A DNA stretch of 64,000 nucleotides from contig JXTC01000169.1 in the NCBI GenBank assembly GCA_002914845.1, forward strand, positions 492,057-556,056, read 5' to 3'. The translations under genes were made by a program, and so were the position numbers. This stretch comes from Trema orientale (lineage: Eukaryota > Streptophyta > Magnoliopsida > Rosales > Cannabaceae). Positions 36,391-48,788 of the stretch are shown here, in pieces. How positions within the stretch are numbered: position 1 is the first letter of the stretch; each line of letters starts with the position of its first letter. The notes below the pieces were generated by a model. The model was not told the DNA's origin. It worked only from the letters and a program-made list of their open reading frames with translations, and did not search any database.

Positions 36391-36460
36391 AAGGCGGGAT
36401 AGTCCTGGCTAGAAAATAGAAATAATGACAGAGATGACCGTTTCAAGTGGGGCACGTGCG
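36391..36460 (-). promoter_or_regulatory. Cell-cycle-like motifs in the ASPM promoter
   Basis: About 175-245 bp upstream of the ASPM start codon are an E2F-like GGCGGGAT (about 36393-36400), a mitosis-specific activator core AACGGTCA on the gene strand (36435-36442) and a G-box CACGTG (about 36453-36458). The MSA core matches the 3' eight positions of the consensus recognised by three-repeat MYB factors, but not its 5' part. A G2/M role is inferred from gene function. Confidence 0.4.
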
Positions 36461-36499
36461 AGGAGCCTTGGATAAGTTTGCACGCTTTACATTACACGT

Positions 36500-37261
36500 G
36501 CTTCATTTCATGCTGGAGGCTTTTTTCTCTTTTTTTTTTTTAATATATTTAAAAAAAAAAAACTATGATGAGTAATCGAGTATTCTTTCAAGAAAGGGAA
36601 AAGAGTAAAAAATATACATTTAATTGTGATGGGCATAAATTAATAATTTACTTATAGATAAGACTTTTCTTTTTTTTTAGAAAAATACTTATAGATAAGA
36701 TTAGTATATTGTGTATGAACTTTACTCATTACAAAATCTCTGTAAGTTATCGATTTATTTTAAGTTTCAAAAGAAAAATTAACTTGGATATATATAAAAA
36801 AAAAAAGAAAAATTAATGATTCTCCTTAAGAACATAATGATTTCTTTCAAAATGGGTATTGCTTTCCAAAAAAAAAAAGTATAAATAAAAAGGGATTGTA
36901 TATCATATACACGTTTTTTTTAAGGAAACAATTTCAATATAAAACCTCTTACAATGAGAATAAAAAATTGATTCATAAACTTATAGACAAAAAATTGAAA
37001 ATCCTGAAGAAAGGTAATCCTGGTCAATGATCTCGGAGAAAACCTCTATGAATGATGTACTAGAACTCTTTAATGACTCGTTTCGACTCTCCACCATCAG
37101 AATTGGTACTTTTGTTTGATTCGTTGAAATTTTTTTTGCGAAATCCGATCCACGATAGTAATAAAAATATTTAGAACTGAATCATAAATGACGATGATCT
37201 TAGTGTTAATCATAATAATAAAACAAAAAATACCAACAAAAACTAATACTACCACTGATCT
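36500..37261. other. AT-rich intergenic sequence
   Basis: Several oligo-A or oligo-T runs and no coding potential. It lies between the ASPM promoter and the SINE. Confidence 0.4.
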
Positions 37262-37405
37262 AGAAATGGGTGACCCACAAACGATAGCTCATGTGGTCAG
37301 CTTCTCTTATGAGAAGCAAGAGGTGTGGGGTTCGATCCTCACCCTCCTCTCCTTCCCTTACTAACTTAGTAACAGATATACTCCCTCAAAAAAAAAAAAA
37401 AAAAA
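37262..37405 (+). mobile_element. tRNA-derived SINE
   Basis: An RNA polymerase III A box (TAGCTCATGTGG, 37285-37296) and B box (GGTTCGATCC, 37329-37338) have tRNA-like spacing, and the unit ends in a long A run from about 37388. The order A box, B box, short body, poly(A) is diagnostic of a tRNA-derived SINE. The 5' end and target-site duplication are not fixed. Confidence 0.65.
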
Positions 37406-37525
37406 AAGTAGGTGGACTAAGAATACTATATATGTAGATCTAAATGAACATCTACTCTCTCAAAAAAAAAAAAAAAAAGTGGGTGGACTAAGAGCACTAT
37501 AGATGTAGACCTAAATGGACATCCA
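37376..37525 (+). repeat. 74-bp tandem duplication at the SINE tail
   Basis: CTCYCTC plus an A run, then GTRGGTGGACTAAGA and ACTATA.ATGTAGA.CTAAATG occur twice (from about 37381 and 37455). The copies differ at a few positions. Confidence 0.8.
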
Positions 37526-37581
37526 CCCCATACAGAGGAAAATACTTTCTAAACTATTCAAGGATAGAGAGAAAAGAATAA

Positions 37582-37590
37582 TAAAATAGA
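37582..37590. repeat. Left target-site duplication of the giant MULE
   Basis: TAAAATAGA directly before the left inverted repeat, identical to 56302-56310. Confidence 0.92.
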
Positions 37591-37638
37591 AGGGGTTTCT
37601 ACCATACGGTGTAGCCAATTGGGTTTATCAATATACCC
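37591..37638 (+). repeat. Left terminal inverted repeat of the giant MULE
   Basis: It starts AGGGGTTTCTACCATACGGT and continues through GTAGCCAATTGGGTTTATCA. The homology with the right end stops after ATATACCC. Confidence 0.93.
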
Positions 37639-38759
37639 TTCTGTGCTATCCGTTAGATTAGAAATGAGTGGAGTAGATGAGTTGGTTTGAGTGCTGCTAT
37701 AATACCGAGTGAAACAGGGGATTGAACGGATGTATAGAGGTGCTACACGCTGTCTAACGAACGACGTGGATAGACGCCGTATAACAAACGGTGTGAATGT
37801 AAACCTAGTTCCTCTTTTAATAAAGGGTTTCACAGTCGTAGCTGACCCTTCATTTTTCAACCGCCCAACACCTTTGTTCCTCACCTGGAAAAAAAATTAG
37901 AAGCAGAGAATGTTGGAGCAAGAGTAAATCGTTGGAGTCATGTGAAGAATTTCTGGATGAATTGAAGATCAGTTTTCGAATCTTATATTTTGTAATTTAT
38001 TTTTCGAAAGAAAAAGAGTTGGAGTTATATGCGTCTGTGGTATTGGTGAGTATCCTTTTGTGCTGTTCCCATAGTAATGAAATGAACTCAGCTATATTGG
38101 ATGAGTGCGAAATGTATATATCTACGTGAATGTTAGAGTACGTTGGATGGATGTGTATCAAACCAACTCACCCTTTTCCAACTGCAATCAAATGCAATCA
38201 AAACAAGTTACCCTTTTCCAACTATATTTTGCAATCATTCATTATTTTGAAGTTGGAGTTGTATGCTGTTGTGGTTGTAGGTGAGTGTCAGAAGTATGTG
38301 TTGTGAAATCCTATATATTAATCTAATAAAGATGTTAAAATTTATAACGTAGACTCCTATATTTGTTTATATATATCCTCTATTTCAGATGAGGTATGCT
38401 TAAATTTCTATTGAATTTATATATGATGAGGTCGTGATTGAGATAGCGTGCATCATTGTGGTTGGGTTATATATATTTATGTAATAGTTTAAGCAATTGT
38501 TAATTTTGAAGGAAGAGTGGTATGGTTGCTAATATATATATTATCTTTTGGATGAGTTGTGTTTATGTGTATAATTTATTTTTGTATGATGAGGCCATGA
38601 TGGAGGCAAGGCTACGTAATTAAAGAGTCATTGTAGCTGGGTTATTGTGAATTTAAGGGAATGTAATGGGTAAGTCGTAGTATTGTTATATTATTAGTAA
38701 TTGCAAATGAAAAATTAATTTTCTGTGTCTATATTATGTCATCAATGCAGGAATTTGCA

Positions 38760-41474
38760 ATGGGAGATCTGACCATTAACTATGTTGTTGACGCGATACG
38801 GCAAATGGGTGTAGAATATCATGATCTAAGGGAGCAGATGAGTGGGTTGGAGCATCAATTGAAGTTGATGCTAGAGGAGAACAAATAGAGGGATGAGGAT
38901 CGACGAAGATTTCAGAATGTTGTATTTGATCTACTTTTCCGGTCTAAGACTCCGTCACATATTGGTAGTGAGGGTAGGATGTTTGAGAATGAGAAGTTAT
39001 CAAGTAGAGATGTAAAATTCGACAATAGTAAAGGTATTGATATTGATAGGGATTCAGTCTTGTTGGAGAGTAATAAGTCTAATTTGAAATCTGGGTTGTT
39101 GACTGCGGGGAACGTTGATCTTCATACTGGCAGCAGTAATTGTTCATATGATAAAATTAATAGCTTCAAACCTGGGTCAGGAATTAATAATTGCATTTTG
39201 AAGTCCGAGATTATTGAAGAGCAGTCGAAGTGGAAGGGAAAACTCCCGCAGGTTGAAGTTGTAAGTGCAATGAAACCTCCTAAGTTTGGTGGATCTCCAC
39301 AATTCATCTCTGTTGGCAGTAAGGTTGTAATTGAAATTGTGTTTTTAATATTAATTTGGTCTAAATTCGAAAAAAGTTAATTTGTATATACCCTTTGTTA
39401 AGTAGTGAAATTTAGTTTTGTATTAGTGATATACCCTTTGTTATTTATGTTTTGTAGGAAACAGACTGCTTGTACATTGGTAGATCAGGGACCGGACTTG
39501 TAGAAAGTAGAATTAGAAGGTGTACACGTAATGCTTCTCTTGATGTTTCATTGACCAGTAAAACGTGTGAGGTAGTTAGAGAGATTGTTCGGAAGAAAAT
39601 ATTTTTGTATTGTGAATGTATGATGAAGTATTTTCTTTGAAATATTTTGTATATAATGGGCAGAAAAACAGGGGCAGATCAAAGTCGTCGAGTAGTTGTA
39701 GACAAATGTCTAGCGATAATGGTCAAGTTATGAAGTACAGAGTTGGACCTTTCAAGCTTACAAGGAAGTTGAATACTCCAAGAGATGGTGAAGTTCTAGA
39801 GTACATATTTGATGAGTCTTTGCCAATGAGGTAGGCTAAAGCTAGTTACGGTATATGATTTATATAACTGTTCTTATTCTTATTATGTTGTGAAAGTTAC
39901 ATTTGTGTGTACTTATGAATTTAGTGAATATATTGTTGAGACGATGCACAACCATATTCAAAGGGGAATGATGCTATGCCTAAAACTGGGAGGTAATGTA
40001 TGGGGGGAGGTAAGACTGGCAGATTTTTGGTTAAGTTGGTGTTACGACTAATTACTTTTAATGTATAGTACGATGTTTAATGGTGCTGGAATTTTAAAAT
40101 TGTAACTGGCAGGTCATCAATATGGTTTCAGAGATCTTAACTGAGTTTGAGACTAACATGCATCACGAGGAAAGGAAGAATTGGTTCTTGTCGACCCGTA
40201 TGACAGTACGTTTATGAGAACATTAGTAGTGGTTATTTACGATAGATTATTTTGTGATAACACTAGCTCACATGTTTAACATTATTATATTGGAGAAGAA
40301 TGAAGCAGTCGGGGTGAGCAAGCTGAAACCAGAGGTTGGGCGGAAGAATATAATCAAGGATTTTTATATGGGCAATTTGCGGTATTGCAAGAAGGTAAAT
40401 AGTGAATGAAAGGAATTTATAGTTCGTGATACTATATATGGTAATAATGGCGAAGAAAGTTTGTTTCATATAAAATGTTTCTTACAGATTTTTATTCCGA
40501 TTCACCAGAAAGCGATTGGACATTGGCTGCTCCTTGTTGTGTTTGTGGAGGATTCTCTTGTGCAGATATGGGACTCCTTTCTTAGATCTGGTAAATCGAC
40601 AGAGAGATCTGTTGTGGATGAAGTTGTGAGTACTATATATATTTTTCAATTTTTTTATGTGATATGTGGAAGAAAGGTAAATTGAATAAGCAATTAGATA
40701 TGATTTTCATGAAATTAAAATTAGAATTCAATAGGCTTAACAGAAATTAATGGTTGGTGTACAACGAATTATAGCGCAAACGCATCATTGGGTACAATTA
40801 CAGAATGTGGTTTCATGAAATAATTTATTTGGGTTGTCGAAAAGTTGTATAATATTTATGTGAACAAGTATCCATAAACTCACACAATAGTTACAATTAC
40901 GAGGTTTGTTTAGTTTGATGATTTGAAATTAAAAGGTTGATAATAATTATACGTATATATTGTATAGTATGGTTTGGTGGTGACGAAAACGATATACTTG
41001 GTTTTTGCAGCTTATCAATCTGGATATGTATTTGGCACCTGATATTACGAAGTACAAGCCACCAGGATGGTCATTCACAAAATTTCGCGTAGAGACAAAT
41101 AGGGATGTTTTTCAACAGAGAAATTGTAATGATTGTGGAATATATGTAATAAACTTCTTGGAGCAGCGTGATTGGTCTTTACTGAGGCATTCTAATGTAC
41201 TCAACAATTATATGTTGATATTATATTAGTATAACACTGCATTGTTACCATTGCCCTTAATAAACTGATGTTTTTAATTTTATTTTCACTGCAGTATCAT
41301 TCCGAAAGTGACCGTGCTAGAGTTGCTGTGAATATTGTTTTATTGGATCAAAATCAGAACAGGGAGAGACTATGTCACGATGCGAAGGTGTACTACAGGG
41401 AGAAGTTTACATCCTGCAATGTCAACAATGGTGGTTTCGACACTAGGTACCAAAAGTACAAGTTTGAAGCATAA
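38760..41474 (+). pseudogene. Ulp1-like cysteine protease (peptidase C48) carried by the MULE
   Basis: About nine exons can be traced. The N-terminal part begins MGDLTINYVVDAIRQMG with a short coiled coil, then an uncharacterised linker. The C-terminal part is a Ulp1/SENP fold with a visible triad: His in AIGHWLL (40521-40523), Asp in QIWDS (40572-40574), the oxyanion Gln in FQQRN (41116-41118) and Cys in NDCGIYV (41134-41136). Ulp1 proteases release SUMO from targets; transposon-borne copies may act on SUMO or a related modifier, but this is not known. An in-frame TAG at 38886-38888 interrupts the N-terminal coiled coil, so the full-length product is lost unless translation starts downstream. 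The protease domain itself looks whole. The splice sites are approximate. Confidence 0.75.
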
Positions 41475-43447
41475 CCCATGCATGGGTGAAAATATAAAGT
41501 TTGCCATATTAGTCAGCACCCGTGGTTCCATTTTAAGAATCGGTCTTTTGTAGCATTGCTTTATTGTGTACGACTGAAATTATTTTTGTATAGTGCTTGA
41601 TTATTTTATGGCTATTTTTGTGGCACATTATGGAGCTCGTATGTATATAAATATGGCTAAGGATCTAGATTAGTATTAATGTAAGTCTTTAGGTAATCGT
41701 CGTAATAGTTTGGTGTATTTTATATGTATAAATGTAGTCTGTTATAATTAAGTAGCACTTGTATTGGATGAAGGAAATGATTAATCGTGTGAAATTGTCT
41801 GCATATGCTTCTTTTTTATTATGATGTTTCGAAACATTAAAACAAGTAAAGCCTTTGTTGTATATGAATCAATAATGATCTGATTCTTTTCTATGATAGT
41901 TTTGATCAATGGATGATGGAAAAAATATTGTAGCTGAGTTGATTAGTTTTCATCAACCATAACTACATAACTGGAGGTGTAGACACAATTTTTGAATTAA
42001 TGATAGAGAATAATTAATTGTACTCAATATTTAATTATGGTCTTCAGTTTGCGTGCGTAGATAATGTCGAGCATCTCGTGTGGAATAAATGTTTATTTTT
42101 CATAGCGTAAACAACAGTTGTATAAATGATACCAGTGTTTATATGAAGGTTAGGGGTGGTCTTAAAGTATTTCGTGTTAAAAACAAAAAAAGAAAGGAAA
42201 TGGTAAAAGTTGACAATGTAAAAAAAAAACCCAGTCATTGAAGTAAATTCAGTCTGAAACCCAGTATCAACTCTTCATCACGTTATTGACTCAGTAAAGG
42301 CAAATACAATTTGAACACCCAGTTCTACCCCTTGAATTTTCGATTCCACAAGGTAAATAGAGAGTATAAAGTTATTTTAGATGGGAAAAATAAAACTAAG
42401 AAGACATTTTAATGGCTGAGAATGGAAGGGATTTGTAGAAAGAAGAAGTAGAAAATAAATGATTCGTAAGGAATTGTTTGTGGACAACAAAGAAGCATGA
42501 GTGAAGGGATTCTCAAAATTGATTGGTTTGAATATCATTTGCCAACAACAATATAATGCATGATTCATATGTGTAATGGGGTTAGAAGGCTTCCAATTGA
42601 TTCTCCATTAAAAAGAAGAAATAAATTTATTTTTTTTTTTTAAAAAAAAAGACAGATGGGATTTGAATTTTCTTAATGGGGTTTTCCTTTTGGGTAGATT
42701 GGAAGAGTAATACAAAGTAGCTGCTGATCTTCTTACCATCTCCTTCCACTATTGTACTCAAAAAAGGGATTTCATCATTTGCAATTCAAGAAAATAGTAT
42801 AAAATTCAAATCTATTTTCCAATAAGAAAATTATAGTATGAGTAAAATTATTTGTATGGTTTAGTTATATTAGGGGGGGAAACTCATATACTGTAAGTGA
42901 TGTTGTCAGCAACCATCTGCTTTCATGCTTAGGATGGAAAATAGCTGCCGCATCTCATTTGTTATAGCCTACATAGGTTATACTTGAATATAGTCCAACC
43001 AGACATATCTATTTGAACATATCCTATTTCATGTAATTAACTTGATAGAGACTGTTAGATAACAGATGCATCTCTAAAATTGTGAAATACTATGAACAAT
43101 TATTGTCGTAAGTAATTTGTTTGTCTTATTCAGTATGATGACAGTCTTAAAACTAACAATGGTGTAGAACCAGTGAGGCTAATGACGTACCAATTTTTTA
43201 TGTTACGAGAAGATTTAGTCTGGTATTATTAAATGCTTCAGTGTATGATGAATGCATGAGTCAGGCATATTTGAAATTCCTTTAAATAACAGAAGATAGT
43301 GGTATTATATTTAAATTAACAAATTCTGACAGAGGTTAATCATATGGCCAGGTTGGCACAAAAGTACAAGTATAACAACTGCTTTGACAGTAAGATCAGA
43401 TTACTACATTAAAGCAGTACAGACAGTTTCTATTACTCCAATATAAC
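41475..43447. other. Non-coding spacer between Ulp1 and transposase genes of the MULE
   Basis: The two genes converge here. The AT-rich sequence shows no further coding potential and no recognised nested element. Confidence 0.45.
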
Positions 43448-46166
43448 TCAGGAACGACTGGCGTAAGGGGTACCCCACCAGGACGTGTTCAAATTCTCCA
43501 CTTCACTTGTAGGGATGTCGAGATTTGTGGTGGTGGTATGAGTATTCCAAGAGTAGGTTGGAGTAAAAAAGTTGGGGTTCTCTTCAGTAGGCTCATATTC
43601 TGAGCTCGTACCAGTGTACTGAACATGATACTTACAGGCGTCAATCTGAATGGAACCCTTTTTGTAAATATCTCCCATTATTGTCCATGCTTCTTTATCT
43701 TCTCCTAGGTGAATTTTTCTTACCTCATAATCATTTGTTGTAGTCATTGTGAATGCTGTCTCTGAGTACTCTGTAGCCACATAATTTTTTCTAGCACAAG
43801 TTGTTTTGTTGTGACCTATTTTGTTGCAAAGACTACATCTCTTTAATCCCTTTAGAGTTCTCCTGAATTTTGAGAATGCGGACTGTGGTGCATGATATGA
43901 CAATGGATGCGTATGAATGTGAGTGTTGTTACTTCCCAACATTAGGTATACCATGCCGCCACATTTTTGCAGTAATGAAAAACAAGTATGTTATACATTT
44001 GCCAGATTCACTAATTGTATCACATTGGACAATGAAAGTGAAGGAGAACTTAACCAACAATTTTGTGTCAGCAGAATCATGCAAGAATTCTTGCTCAGAA
44101 GAACGTGCAAGGTACGGACTATTATTAAGTCGCGGAGCCGATATATCCTTTCTAGGTTCACAGTGCACGTCCCTCTTCAACTTAGCAGATAGTCTCACGT
44201 CCAAGTTATATACCATGTTACAGAACAATATAAAGAAACCTACAGGTCATTTTCATACAGATGTGCCAGTTCAGAAACTATTGTTCACAAGGACAAAGGG
44301 ACTAATTGTTTTTGCATTGTATTTAGTCAAATTGTAGGTTTCCTTATCTCCATAGCACCGAGTAGAAGTGATCATGTACTTCCCTTCCTTCAAAATTTGG
44401 TCCCTAACTTTATAGAACATTGTTCTTGTGTATACAGTGGCAGCTTGCTTCTCAATTTCAACCATATTGGTTCTTCCAAGCAATGGTGCAGAGTTAAGGG
44501 TGTCAAAGTCATCCTTTGCTTCACAATGGTGCATCCACGACAAAGACAAGTCAATAGCTCGAACAAATTCCCAAATTTTCATTTTTGCTGAAACCTTCAG
44601 CTTAAGCAAAGCATTCATGGACTCACTTCTTTGTGTTGTCCGCATCCCGCAAAAAAAATGCTTCGAACGTATGTGTCCGCCCAAGTTTCCCACCTGTCAT
44701 ATAAGGATTGTGCCCATTCATTATGTTCCAATCCAAAATCAGCAATCAACTTATCCCACTCTCTGTCAAACTCTTCCTCAGAATAGTATCTGAACACAAT
44801 TCTGTTTAGCCTTGATGGGAAACTTGGGTCCTTTACATTTGATATTGCATTCCTCCCAATATGCCATGTACATAGCCTATGGACGGCGTCTGGAATTAGT
44901 TCAGCAACTGTAGCTCGGATTGCCAAATCCCCATCAGTGACAACTGTTTTAGGCATAACCCCATTCATGCACTCAAGGAATGCCTCAGTAACCCATTTGT
45001 ATGTCTCCTTAGTTTCATCTATTAAAATTGCAAATCCTAGTATGGTTGTTTTAAAGTGATGGTTTATCCCTACCTAAACAAGAAGTGGCTTCCCATATCC
45101 ATTGGTTCTATATATTGTATCAAATGCAATTGCATGGCCAAAATAACTATAGTCTGATTTACATCTTAAATCAGCCTAAACAATATTTTGCAGTCGACGA
45201 TCTTCATCATAGGTGAACTTGGTGAAGAATCCAGTATCGTGGTCAGCTTTGTGCTCGAAGTACCCAATTGCCCTTGCAGCATCTGCATCTGCCAAGTCTA
45301 CTGCATTCGATGTGGTCATCTTGTTGTGAAGATCTTTTATTAAGAAAGGCATATTCTCATAGCCGCCTTTTTGTTGAGCCATGTACGACATTATAAGGCA
45401 CGTTCTAATGCCGGCTAACTTCATTGTTTTTGCCATCTTAAGTTCTCTCTCAGAAACTTATCTATTTGACCTAAGGAATTGGACATGATCTGGTTTAGCT
45501 ACTTCGTGGGAATGCTACGTTCTAAATTCTTTTGCGACCCATTTACTACTATTAAGGTTCTTCACTACTCGAAATGAAACAGCACAATCCATTCTTGTGA
45601 TTGCTCTCGGTTCTCGTTTTCGGTCAACTTTATTTGTATATTTCATGTGCCTTTTTCCTTCCCGGGACCAGACCAATTCCCTTAGTTTTACCTCTCCATC
45701 TGGACTCTTCCACAAGTGTGCTTTTCGTATGCTAAATCCCGTCAACCTGCCATATAGGGTGTAAAACTTTTTAGCCTCTTCTAGTGACTGAAACTCTCTC
45801 CCCAACAATGTCCTACCTCTCTAAAGCTTTAGGACTCTTATGAAGACCCAGTTTATGTAAAGCTGAATTCCATTTTGTGTAATCCGTTTTTGCTCTTTCT
45901 TCAAAGTTATTTGATTTGTCGGATTCCATGTCACTCATTTCAGCATTACCAGTATCTTGGTATGCTGATGTTCCACCAGTATTTCCATTCGAAGGAATAC
46001 AGTGATTGTCATGTGTAGATGCGTCGATGTACACTGAATAACTTGCTAACCATGGGGGTGACAGAGTCAATTGAGGTTCCATATAACTCCTATCCTGGAC
46101 TTTAGTTTCACAATCCCAGATGTTGTCCTCCAATGTTTGTTGCTTCCACTCACTTCCTGTAGACAT
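43448..46166 (-). pseudogene. FAR1-related MULE transposase, decayed, with inverted internal segment
   Basis: On the minus strand are, in order: an acidic leader starting at 46166; a FAR1 DNA-binding domain (GREFQSLEEAKKFYTLYGR, then FSIRKAH, 45808-45515); a MULE transposase core with VVTDGDLAIR and HRLCTWHIGRNA (about 44970-44700); the RTTQRSESMNALLK block (near 44640-44600); and a C-terminal zinc knuckle CSLCNKIGHNKTTC (about 43840-43799). FAR1-like MULE transposases bind element ends and cut and paste DNA with a DDE nuclease. At least four in-frame stops (two between the FAR1 and core domains, two inside the core), frameshifts after the leader and before TTQRSES, and an inversion make it non-functional. 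The SWIM finger that belongs between these blocks is on the plus strand. Confidence 0.85.
43873..44265 (+). other. Inverted SWIM-finger segment of the transposase
   Basis: On the plus strand this segment encodes ECECCYFPTLGIPCRHIFAV, a SWIM zinc finger (C-x-C...C-x-H). It is followed by HLPDSLIVSHW and ERARYGLL, the standard FAR1 order after the SWIM finger. The flanking transposase blocks (YNLTKYNAK on the right, the zinc knuckle on the left) read on the minus strand. The simplest explanation is a roughly 390-bp inversion within the gene. Breakpoints are near 43860-43880 and 44250-44290. Confidence 0.85.
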
Positions 46167-47690
46167 AGTGTGTTCCTGTTTCAGATAAAAGAAGACAATA
46201 ATAAGTACTCACAACATCATTCATATTTGGTATTCACAAATTATGCAGCAATCAAGTTAGTCTTGAAATCTGTACTTTATTTTTTTAATATTTGTTAAGT
46301 AAGCAATGGTTCTAACAAGTACTTCATCATTAGGTAATTCTTTTGCTGAACTTTAAACCATTGTATTAATTCTCACATAAATTACCTTCCCGCACTTTAT
46401 AATATACATTCCGCATGCCTAAACAAGGAAACGTGAAAGTAGTGGACTAAGCAGAATTAATTATAATTCAAGTGTTGCATTCACAAAAATCAATGTATTG
46501 TTGTCAATTCTTCTTTCAATGAAGTTATGAATAAGGACTTCATTTTACCCGGTTTTCACTCTGAAATGTGCTCTGCACCTCATGCAAAAGTACGACTTTT
46601 GCGATCAGTTTCCACACTTCAATATGCTTCGAAGCGGACGGATATGTATGCATTTAATATGAATTCTGGTTAACATCGTATTAATGTCACAGACACTTGA
46701 CACAACGATTATGAATCTCAGTTATAATTTTCATTGGGTGCACAAGGACGAACAGGGAATTTTCCTTACTTTTTTCTCAACCAGATATATGGTGAAGCTA
46801 GTCAATATAATGCACCATTATTATGGTGTGTTTTTTTACTTTTGACGGAGTTACATTTTTCGAGTGTTTTACATAGATTTCTGTTTCCTAAGTATTATCC
46901 ATACCGACTGCTTGTATAAAGTAGGAGTCTGATATTCTCAAAGAAATTAAACTAGACAATAACAGAACTACACAATACAAGACCATAATTTAGGTACTGC
47001 AAATGTAAACTTACCTGCACTTAGTTGGGGTCCCCGATCGCCCTACCACGCATAGAGCTACATATGCCGTCCATTAATTGCTGTATTTAATGGAGTGTCG
47101 ACAACTTTCTTCGTTCCCATTGGCTAAGGATTTAATTTTCTTATACAAATGTCGTCATTTAGTTAGGGTTTAAGGGTTTTCACTTTCACAGGTTATCTAT
47201 ATTCACAAAGCTTATCAAAGAAGCCTGATGAAGTAGAAATTACAATAAGACGCTGTTCCCATGGGCCTTAAAATTTTTAATATTTTTTTGGCCATTGGGC
47301 CTCTATTGGCTGCCCCTAACAAATTTAGTCCATTTATTCCTACATATTTTTTCACACATACATATGTATACATATATTCTTAATTTAGGTGATATATTAA
47401 TATTGATTACATGTAGTTACTTTTCATATTGTGAAATGTCAAAGATTAAAATAATGAATGAGGACAAAATATTTTTTTACTAGCGACACATTTGCATGCA
47501 TTTATAAATATTAACAATTAAAATTCCGTTATTAATAGTAAATAATTTTAAATTTGTTAAATTGCGTTTGAAATTCTCATAAATCATAATTACTCATGAA
47601 TTAACACTTTCAGATTTTTTTTAGATTTTTTTATACAAATATGAGTACTCATTAAATTGATTAGATACTTACGGTAATTCACTAAGTAAC
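46167..47690. other. MULE spacer upstream of the transposase
   Basis: No gene is visible. The region 46990-47180 is GC-richer, with CCCATTGGCTAAGG and TAGTTAGGGTTTAAGGG, and may hold the transposase promoter. Confidence 0.4.
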
Positions 47691-47699
47691 GTGATGGAA

Positions 47700-48709
47700 T
47701 CGGTTTAGTTACCTCAACTAACCCTTTATTAATTCAACTAAGTTCAATGGTTAGGCGAGCCTATTTTCTATTTATCTAATTATCTGATAATTAGATATTT
47801 TTAAATTCAAAATTCAAACAAATTTAGAAACTTATCTCTCCATAAATTTAAATTAATGAATTCAACATTAATTAATTAATTAATTAATTACTTAATAACA
47901 AGTATTAACTACGTAAAGATAAACTATTTATCTAGACAACGTATACAGTAACTGAAATAATGTAATATCCAGTACAGTCTTTGTAAGAGGTGGATTTGGG
48001 GACCTATGGACCTGTAATTCAAGCTCTAATAAATTATGACAATTAATTAAATTCTTTAATTAATTTGTCTAATTTATTAATTCAAATATTACTCCACTAA
48101 AAATTTAGAATTGCAATCTTTAAGTTACATAATTAATTTACTCAGAAAACAGCGAGTAGTCCATCGATTGAATTATTATATGTTGTTCAATCCTCCATAG
48201 ACAATTCATAATTATAACTAGGTTATATTCTGTTTATCTCTCCAATTACATATTTATTTATCCTTGGGTACCACTGATTCTCTAATGAACAATTAATTTA
48301 GAATTCTATATATGATCGTCTCAATAGTTAACAGAATTTATGTCAGATTCAAATCATGTTTGGTCCAGTCCTATATAATCGAATTATATAAAGTACCTCT
48401 ATTATGATGTCAACACATCAATAGTCTGGATAAGACAATTATATTCTCAATGTTAATGGACCATAGTAATAATATTTTATTAAAATTTTGGAACTTTAAT
48501 TAATTATTACGGCCTATGTTTACTTTATTATCCATAAATTTAATCCTATATAATACTTATATACTAAATTTATGGCCACATAAATAAAGTATGGATTTTC
48601 TGATATTTAAAGACATATAAATTATGTACAAATTCAAATAAAAAAATGTCACTTTATTAATTCAGCAAATATCGAAAATGTACATGTTTTTAGGGCATAA
48701 ACCTAAACA
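47700..48709 (-). mobile_element. Probable Ty1/copia LTR nested in the MULE (fossil)
   Basis: Read on the minus strand from 48709 it begins TGTTTAGGTTTATGCCCTAA, the common start of a group of plant copia LTRs, and continues with AT-rich LTR-like sequence including GGTCCATAGGTCC. No internal coding region accompanies it, so it may be a solo LTR. The far end and the flanking duplication were not located, so the left limit is a guess. Confidence 0.45.
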
Positions 48710-48788
48710 CTTTTGTTACTACCATTACTTTTCAACATAATGAGAGAAGAATTTTTTAAATTTCTTTGATATTTATTTATTGGGCGCG

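Noticed and set aside
37558-37884. 108-codon minus-strand frame across the left MULE end
   Set aside because: It spans the terminal inverted repeat and host flank, so it cannot be a conserved gene.
43870-44337. Independent plus-strand SWIM-finger gene
   Set aside because: It is the missing internal block of the minus-strand transposase; an inversion explains it more simply.
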